Shown in pieces: positions 60,200 through 64,000 of a DNA stretch of 64,000 nt. Numbering within the stretch: the stretch's first letter is position 1; the number at the start of each line of letters is the position of its first letter. This DNA is from Saccharopolyspora kobensis (lineage in GTDB: Bacteria; Actinomycetota; Actinomycetes; Mycobacteriales; Pseudonocardiaceae): assembly GCF_900108315.1 (NCBI RefSeq), contig NZ_FNVB01000006.1, forward strand, positions 82,180 through 146,179. Reading direction: 5' to 3'. Under the pieces are notes generated by a model that saw only the letters and a list, made by a program, of their open reading frames with translations, searched no databases and was not told the DNA's origin. The translations under genes were made by a program, and so were the position numbers.

Positions 60200-60532
60200 T
60201 CACGCACCGCCGCGACGGGCCGAGGGGTCCGGATTCCGCGCCAGCCACTTGTCGGCGATCGCGGCCTCCAGGTCGATGCCGTGGAACCTGGCCAGCAGCA
60301 ACGCCTGGCACACCACGTCGGCCACCTCCGCGCGGAAGTCCCGGTCCAGCTCCTCCGCGCTCTTGCCCTTGGTGCGGGCCTGCCCGGCCCTCATCAGGAA
60401 CGCCTGGTTGAGCTCGCCGACTTCCTCGTTCAGCTTCAACAGGAACCACGCCGCGTCCCGTTCGAAACCGAGCCTGCGCGCGTAGCGCTCCGAAACCGCC
60501 TCGACCTCATCGGTCAACTCGCTCAGATGCAC
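60200..60532 (-). CDS. MazG-like nucleotide pyrophosphohydrolase
   Basis: 110 residues of the all-alpha NTP pyrophosphohydrolase fold. The metal-binding pattern E-x-x-E followed by E-x-x-D is visible as LNEEVGELNQAF and DFRAEVADVVCQALLLA. Such small enzymes hydrolyse non-canonical or regulatory nucleoside triphosphates to monophosphates. GTG start at 60532. It is convergent with the PadR gene (9 bp apart) and lies 67 bp downstream of the adenine deaminase gene on the same strand, so it may be part of a purine-related transcript. Confidence 0.85.
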   Translation of the reverse strand: MHLSELTDEVEAVSERYARRLGFERDAAWFLLKLNEEVGELNQAFLMRAGQARTKGKSAEELDRDFRAEVADVVCQALLLARFHGIDLEAAIADKWLARNPDPSARRGGA

Positions 60533-60599
60533 GGCGGCACGCTAGCCGCGCACCCCGACGCCACTGGCCCGATCCGGTGAAGCGTGAACATCGCCCGGC

Positions 60600-62294
60600 T
60601 CAGTGGCAGCAGTCGAGCACCTGCGGGGTCCAGTCCCGGGCGAGGACGTCCACCAGACCCAGATCGGTGATCTTGACGCTCGGCGAGACCGCCAGGGTCA
60701 GCGTCGACACGCTCATGAACGGGTTCGCGTGCCGCCAGCCCCACGCCTCGAGCGCTTCGCGCACTCGGCGGCTGCCCGCCACCGCCTTCGGCGTCGGCTC
60801 CGCCGACATGACGCCGCCGACCGCCAGCGGCAGTCGCGCGACCACGCCTTCGGCGTGCGCGACCGCCACGCCGCCGTCGTCGGCCAGGACCGCTTCCGCG
60901 GTGGCTCGCATCGCTCGCCGGGAGGTGCCCAGGGTGACGAAGTTGTGGCTGTCGTGGGCGTACGTCGTGGTCAGCGCGCCTTCGGCGAGATTCATGCCGA
61001 TCACCGGAACGCACGAGGTGTTCGGCCGTCCGTGGCGGTTGCGCACCCAGAGGAGCGCGACCTCGCCCTCCCACCGGACCTCGCCGCCTACGACCTCCAG
61101 CGAGACCTCGGCCGCCTGGGTGTAGGTGTCGACCGGATTCACCTGGAGGGCGCGGAACCGGTGCGCGCCGTCGGGCAGGTCGAGGCGCCAGCGGAACTCG
61201 TCCGGCTCGATCTCGGCGATCTGCACCGAGCCGGCGAACGGGTGGGTGACTTCGGGTTCGGGGTAGGTCGCGGTGCCGCCGCGCGCCACCACCGCCCCGC
61301 CCGCGATCACCGTGTGCACCGCGAAGTCCGCCAGTTCTCCGTCGAGCAGCAGCAGGTCCGCGCGCTTGGACGGCGCGACCACGCCTCGGTCGTGCTTGCG
61401 CAGGCGTTGCGCGGGGTTCCAGGTCAGGGCGCGCAAGGCGTCCAGCGCCGGGAGCCCGGCCTCGACCGCCTTGCGCCCGATGTGGTCGAGGTGGCCCTCG
61501 GCGGCGATGTGGTCGGCGGCGAGGTCGTCGGTGACCAGGCACAGCGGCGGAAGTTGCGGCAGCGCCGTCAACGCGCCGACGACCTCCGGGAGCAGGCACT
61601 TCTCCTGCAGCATCACCGTCATGCCGAGGCGGGCCTTCTCCACCGCGACCTCGGGCGTGTTCTTGGTGTGGTCGGAGTCGATGCCGGTGGCCAGGTAGGC
61701 GCTGAGCTCCTCGCCGGAGAGGTTCGGGCAGTGGCCGTCGAGGATCGTGCCGCGCTCCCGCGCGACGCGCACGATGTCGTGCATGCGCTGGTCACCGGCC
61801 ACCACGGCGCGGTAGTCCATCACCTCGGCGAGCGCGGAAACCCCGTCCCAGCCGAGGAGTTCGTCGATGTCCTCGGGGTCCAGGTGCGCGCCGGAGTACT
61901 CCATCCCGGCCAGCGCGGGGACGCACGACGGCACGCCCCAGAGCTGGGTCTGCGGGCTGCGCGCGCCCTCCTCGATCATCCACCGCATCGCGGCCTTGCC
62001 CGCGACGTTGACGATCTCGTGCGGGTCGGCGAGAACCGTGGTGGTGCCGCGCGGCAGCGTCAGCCAGGCGAAGGCGGCCGGGGTGGTGAACGAGCTCTCG
62101 ACGTGCATGTGCGCGTCGACGAACCCGGGGACGACCAGCCTGCCACCCGCGTCGATCACCTCGGCGGCCTCCGGCCCGGCGCCCGGCGGCACGACGCCGC
62201 TGATCACCTCACCGGTGACCAGCACATCGGCCTCGAAGACCTCCCCGGTGAACGTGGACACCACGCGTCCCCCGGAAATCCGCAGGTCAGCCAT
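60600..62294 (-). CDS. ade: Adenine deaminase
   Basis: 564 residues of the amidohydrolase-type bacterial adenine deaminase, which converts adenine to hypoxanthine and ammonia. The metal site motif FVDAHMHVESSF, the GTTTVLADPHEIVNVAG block, LDGHCPNLSG and the C-terminal VIGMNLAEGALTTTYAHDSHN are all present. The length is normal for Ade (about 560-600). The ATG at 62294 has AGGGAGAGG upstream. It follows the purine permease gene by 55 bp, so uptake and deamination of adenine are expressed together, probably under LacI control. Confidence 0.93.
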   Translation of the reverse strand: MADLRISGGRVVSTFTGEVFEADVLVTGEVISGVVPPGAGPEAAEVIDAGGRLVVPGFVDAHMHVESSFTTPAAFAWLTLPRGTTTVLADPHEIVNVAGKAAMRWMIEEGARSPQTQLWGVPSCVPALAGMEYSGAHLDPEDIDELLGWDGVSALAEVMDYRAVVAGDQRMHDIVRVARERGTILDGHCPNLSGEELSAYLATGIDSDHTKNTPEVAVEKARLGMTVMLQEKCLLPEVVGALTALPQLPPLCLVTDDLAADHIAAEGHLDHIGRKAVEAGLPALDALRALTWNPAQRLRKHDRGVVAPSKRADLLLLDGELADFAVHTVIAGGAVVARGGTATYPEPEVTHPFAGSVQIAEIEPDEFRWRLDLPDGAHRFRALQVNPVDTYTQAAEVSLEVVGGEVRWEGEVALLWVRNRHGRPNTSCVPVIGMNLAEGALTTTYAHDSHNFVTLGTSRRAMRATAEAVLADDGGVAVAHAEGVVARLPLAVGGVMSAEPTPKAVAGSRRVREALEAWGWRHANPFMSVSTLTLAVSPSVKITDLGLVDVLARDWTPQVLDCCH

Positions 62295-62349
62295 ACCTCT
62301 CCCTCTCGTCACCAGGTGCGCGATCTCGCGCGCTGCCCGGGTGAAGCGG

Positions 62350-63666
62350 TCAGTGGGCGTTGGTCGCGAAGAAGAACACCAGGAACGGCAGCAGGATCCA
62401 CATGCCCAGGTGGACGTCCCGGAACCGGCCGGCCACCACCTTGATCAGCACGTACGCGGTCAGCGCCGCGGCGATGCCGTTGCCGAAGTTGCCCCAGAAG
62501 ATCGTGCACGCCACCAGCAGCGTCGCCGGGACCGCCTCGGTCAGGTCGCTCAGGTCGACCTTCTGGAACCCGCGCATCATGCCGAGCCCGACCACCACCA
62601 GCACCGGCGCGGTCGCCGCCGACGGGATCATGGTGGCGAACGGCGTCAACAGCAGCAGAACGAGGAACAGCCCGGCGGTGGTCAGCGACGTCAGCCCGGT
62701 GCGCCCGCCCGCGTCGGACCCGGCCGCGGACTCGGCGTAGGTGGTGACCGACGGGGCGCCGACCAGCGAACCACCGGTGATGGCCAGCGAGTCGACCAGG
62801 AACGTCCGGTTGATGTCGGACTTCTGCCCGGCGCGCTCGGCCAGCCCGATCCGCTCGGTGACCGCGAGCACCACACCCGTCGCGGAGAACAGCTCCGAGG
62901 CGAAGAACGCGAACAGGTACTGCAGGTACTCCGGTCGCAGCGCGCCCCAGAGATCGATGTCGAAGGCGACCGGGCCGAGCCCGGCCGGGGCCTGGAACCA
63001 GTGGTCCGGCAGCTCCGTGACGCCCAGCGGGATGCCGATGACGGTGAGCACCACGATGCCGATCACGAAGGCGCCGGGCACCTTGCGCGCCTGCAGCGCC
63101 GCGACCAGGACGATGCCGCCCAGCGCGAGCAGCACCTCGGCCGAACCGAGGTCGCCGATCTCCAGGCCGCTCTTGGTCGGTTCGAGCATGCCGGAGAGCT
63201 TGAACCCGACGTAGACGATGAACAGGCCGATCGCGGTGCCGATGGCCTTGCGGATGTTGTCCGGGATGACCTTGGCGAGCAGACCTCGCAGCCCGAGCAG
63301 CGACAGCACGAGGATCGCCACGCCGGACCAGAACACCATGCCCATCGCCACCGGGTACGGCACGTGCTCCTGCTGGATCAACGTGGCGGCGACCAGCGCC
63401 GTGCCACCCAGGCCCGGCGCGAGCACGAACGGCATGTTCGCGAAGAAGCCGACCGCGGCCGTGGCCAGCACGATCGTCAGGATCGTGCCGGTGGTGGCCG
63501 CCTCGTGCGGCACCCCTGCCTTGGCGAGCATGCCGGGGATCACCACGACCGCGTAGGCCGAGGCGAAGAACATGCTCAACCCGGCCAGCAGTTCGGTGCG
63601 CACTGAACTGCCCCGCTCGGCCAGCCCGAACCAGCGGTCCAGCCGAGCCTGCTTCACATCGACCAT
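62350..63666 (-). CDS. NCS2-family purine permease (AzgA/PbuG-like)
   Basis: 438 residues with 12-14 membrane helices. The AzgA-type signature SGLSMFFASAYAVVV-like first helix (GLSMFFASAYAVVV) is followed by FVLAPGLGGTALVAA and the substrate-site block GAPSVTTYAESAAGSDAGGRTGLTSL, close to the consensus of adenine/guanine/hypoxanthine permeases. It is a proton symporter. The consensus NA of the first substrate motif is replaced by GTA. The ATG at 63666 has GGGAG upstream. It is the first gene of the permease-ade operon, divergent from the LacI gene. Confidence 0.92.
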   Translation of the reverse strand: MVDVKQARLDRWFGLAERGSSVRTELLAGLSMFFASAYAVVVIPGMLAKAGVPHEAATTGTILTIVLATAAVGFFANMPFVLAPGLGGTALVAATLIQQEHVPYPVAMGMVFWSGVAILVLSLLGLRGLLAKVIPDNIRKAIGTAIGLFIVYVGFKLSGMLEPTKSGLEIGDLGSAEVLLALGGIVLVAALQARKVPGAFVIGIVVLTVIGIPLGVTELPDHWFQAPAGLGPVAFDIDLWGALRPEYLQYLFAFFASELFSATGVVLAVTERIGLAERAGQKSDINRTFLVDSLAITGGSLVGAPSVTTYAESAAGSDAGGRTGLTSLTTAGLFLVLLLLTPFATMIPSAATAPVLVVVGLGMMRGFQKVDLSDLTEAVPATLLVACTIFWGNFGNGIAAALTAYVLIKVVAGRFRDVHLGMWILLPFLVFFFATNAH

Positions 63667-63690
63667 CGGCAGCGACTCCCTGGTGAGGAT

Positions 63691-63719
63691 TGCAAGCGCT
63701 TGCAGTGCAAGCGATTGCA
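63691..63719. promoter_or_regulatory. Tandem LacI-family operators
   Basis: TGCAAGCGCTTGCA at 63691-63704 is a perfect 14-bp palindrome with the CG centre typical of LacI proteins. TGCAAGCGATTGCA at 63706-63719 is a second copy with one mismatch, 15 bp on. Both lie between the purine permease and LacI genes. Confidence 0.88.
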
Positions 63720-63772
63720 GGGAGGTTAAGCAGCACGGTATGAAGGTGTCAAACAAGGTGAGGGAGGACTCG

Positions 63773-64000
63773 ATGGCGCGGCTTGCCGACGTGGCCCGCA
63801 AGGCCGGGGTGTCGGTGGCGACCGCGTCGCGCGCGCTGGTGCGTCCGGAGATGGTCGCCGAGCGCACCCGGCAGCGGGTCCGGGACGCCGCGATCGAGCT
63901 CGGCTTCCGCTACCACCCGTCGGCCCAGGCCCTGGCGACCGGCCGGAGCCGACTGCTCGCGCTGCTGGTGCCGGACCTGACGAACCCCTTCTACGCACCG
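63773..64000 (+). CDS. LacI family transcriptional regulator (N-terminal part, runs off the window)
   Basis: The first 76 residues are visible; the gene continues past the end of the window. The LacI helix-turn-helix reads MARLADVARKAGVSVATASRAL, with the minor-groove hinge helix HPSAQALATGRSRLLALLVPDLTNPFYAP starting the periplasmic-binding-like effector domain. The ATG at 63773 has GGGAGGA upstream. It is divergent from the adenine permease and deaminase genes, with two LacI operators in the gap, so it very likely represses them and itself. The effector is probably a purine, by inference from the targets. Confidence 0.95.
   Translation, partial: MARLADVARKAGVSVATASRALVRPEMVAERTRQRVRDAAIELGFRYHPSAQALATGRSRLLALLVPDLTNPFYAP

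Overview
The window is a 64 kb chromosomal piece of a very GC-rich actinomycete. Codon third positions are almost always G or C, starts are often GTG or TTG, and the gene set (DUF397 with an XRE/DUF5753 regulator, an iniBAC-type cluster, a DUF3558 lipoprotein, ECF42 sigma factor, CU044_5270-type protein) points to Pseudonocardiales, possibly Saccharopolyspora. That assignment is an inference. I see no rRNA, CRISPR array, insertion sequence, integrase or plasmid replication gene. The window starts between genes and ends inside a LacI-family gene.

Layout. 1-1.7 kb: GatB/YqeY protein, a metallophosphoesterase, tRNA-Pro(CGG) and its terminator. 1.7-16.6 kb: an enzyme and regulator patchwork with five TetR-type regulators next to small enzymes, an S9 peptidase, a GH35 beta-galactosidase, a GNAT, an old-yellow-enzyme flavoprotein, Dps, an FMN reductase and an HSL-family esterase. 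16.6-19.7 kb: a cysteine-bearing Rrf2 regulator divergent from an MFS exporter plus FAD monooxygenase. 20.8-29.8 kb: an ini cluster, namely a LuxR-type IniR-like regulator and a truncated membrane-anchored Hsp70 on the minus strand, and iniB, iniA and iniC homologues (cell-wall-stress dynamins) on the plus strand. 30-36 kb: GNAT, DUF1963, ECF sigma plus CU044_5270 protein, catalase and an FGGY sugar kinase. 36.5-38.8 kb: lysC-asd, with a nested aspartokinase beta start. 39-45.4 kb: PIG-V-like mannosyltransferase, nitroreductase, a two-component system, membrane proteins and a PadR pair. 45.5-50.2 kb: WYL regulator/DinB, an AlkZ-like glycosylase, a set of overlapping small genes and an XRE/DUF397 pair. 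50.3-57 kb: ECF42 sigma/YCII pair, then a tightly overlapping operon that pairs a Vat-like streptogramin A acetyltransferase with a Vgb-like streptogramin B lyase, facing a large LuxR regulator. 57-60.2 kb: imine-reductase/MerR and monooxygenase/PadR pairs. 60.2-64 kb: MazG-like protein, then an adenine permease and adenine deaminase divergent from a LacI regulator, with two tandem LacI-type operators between them.

Regulation is the most readable layer of this window. Nearly every divergent or regulator-linked intergenic gap carries a clean inverted repeat that fits the adjacent regulator family. In addition, three intergenic hairpins at 16.6, 43.7 and 50.2 kb are copies of one sequence family, so they look like a dispersed repeat that also serves as a terminator. 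The best candidates for a little-described system are the streptogramin A plus B resistance operon and the ini cluster carrying a dedicated Hsp70.
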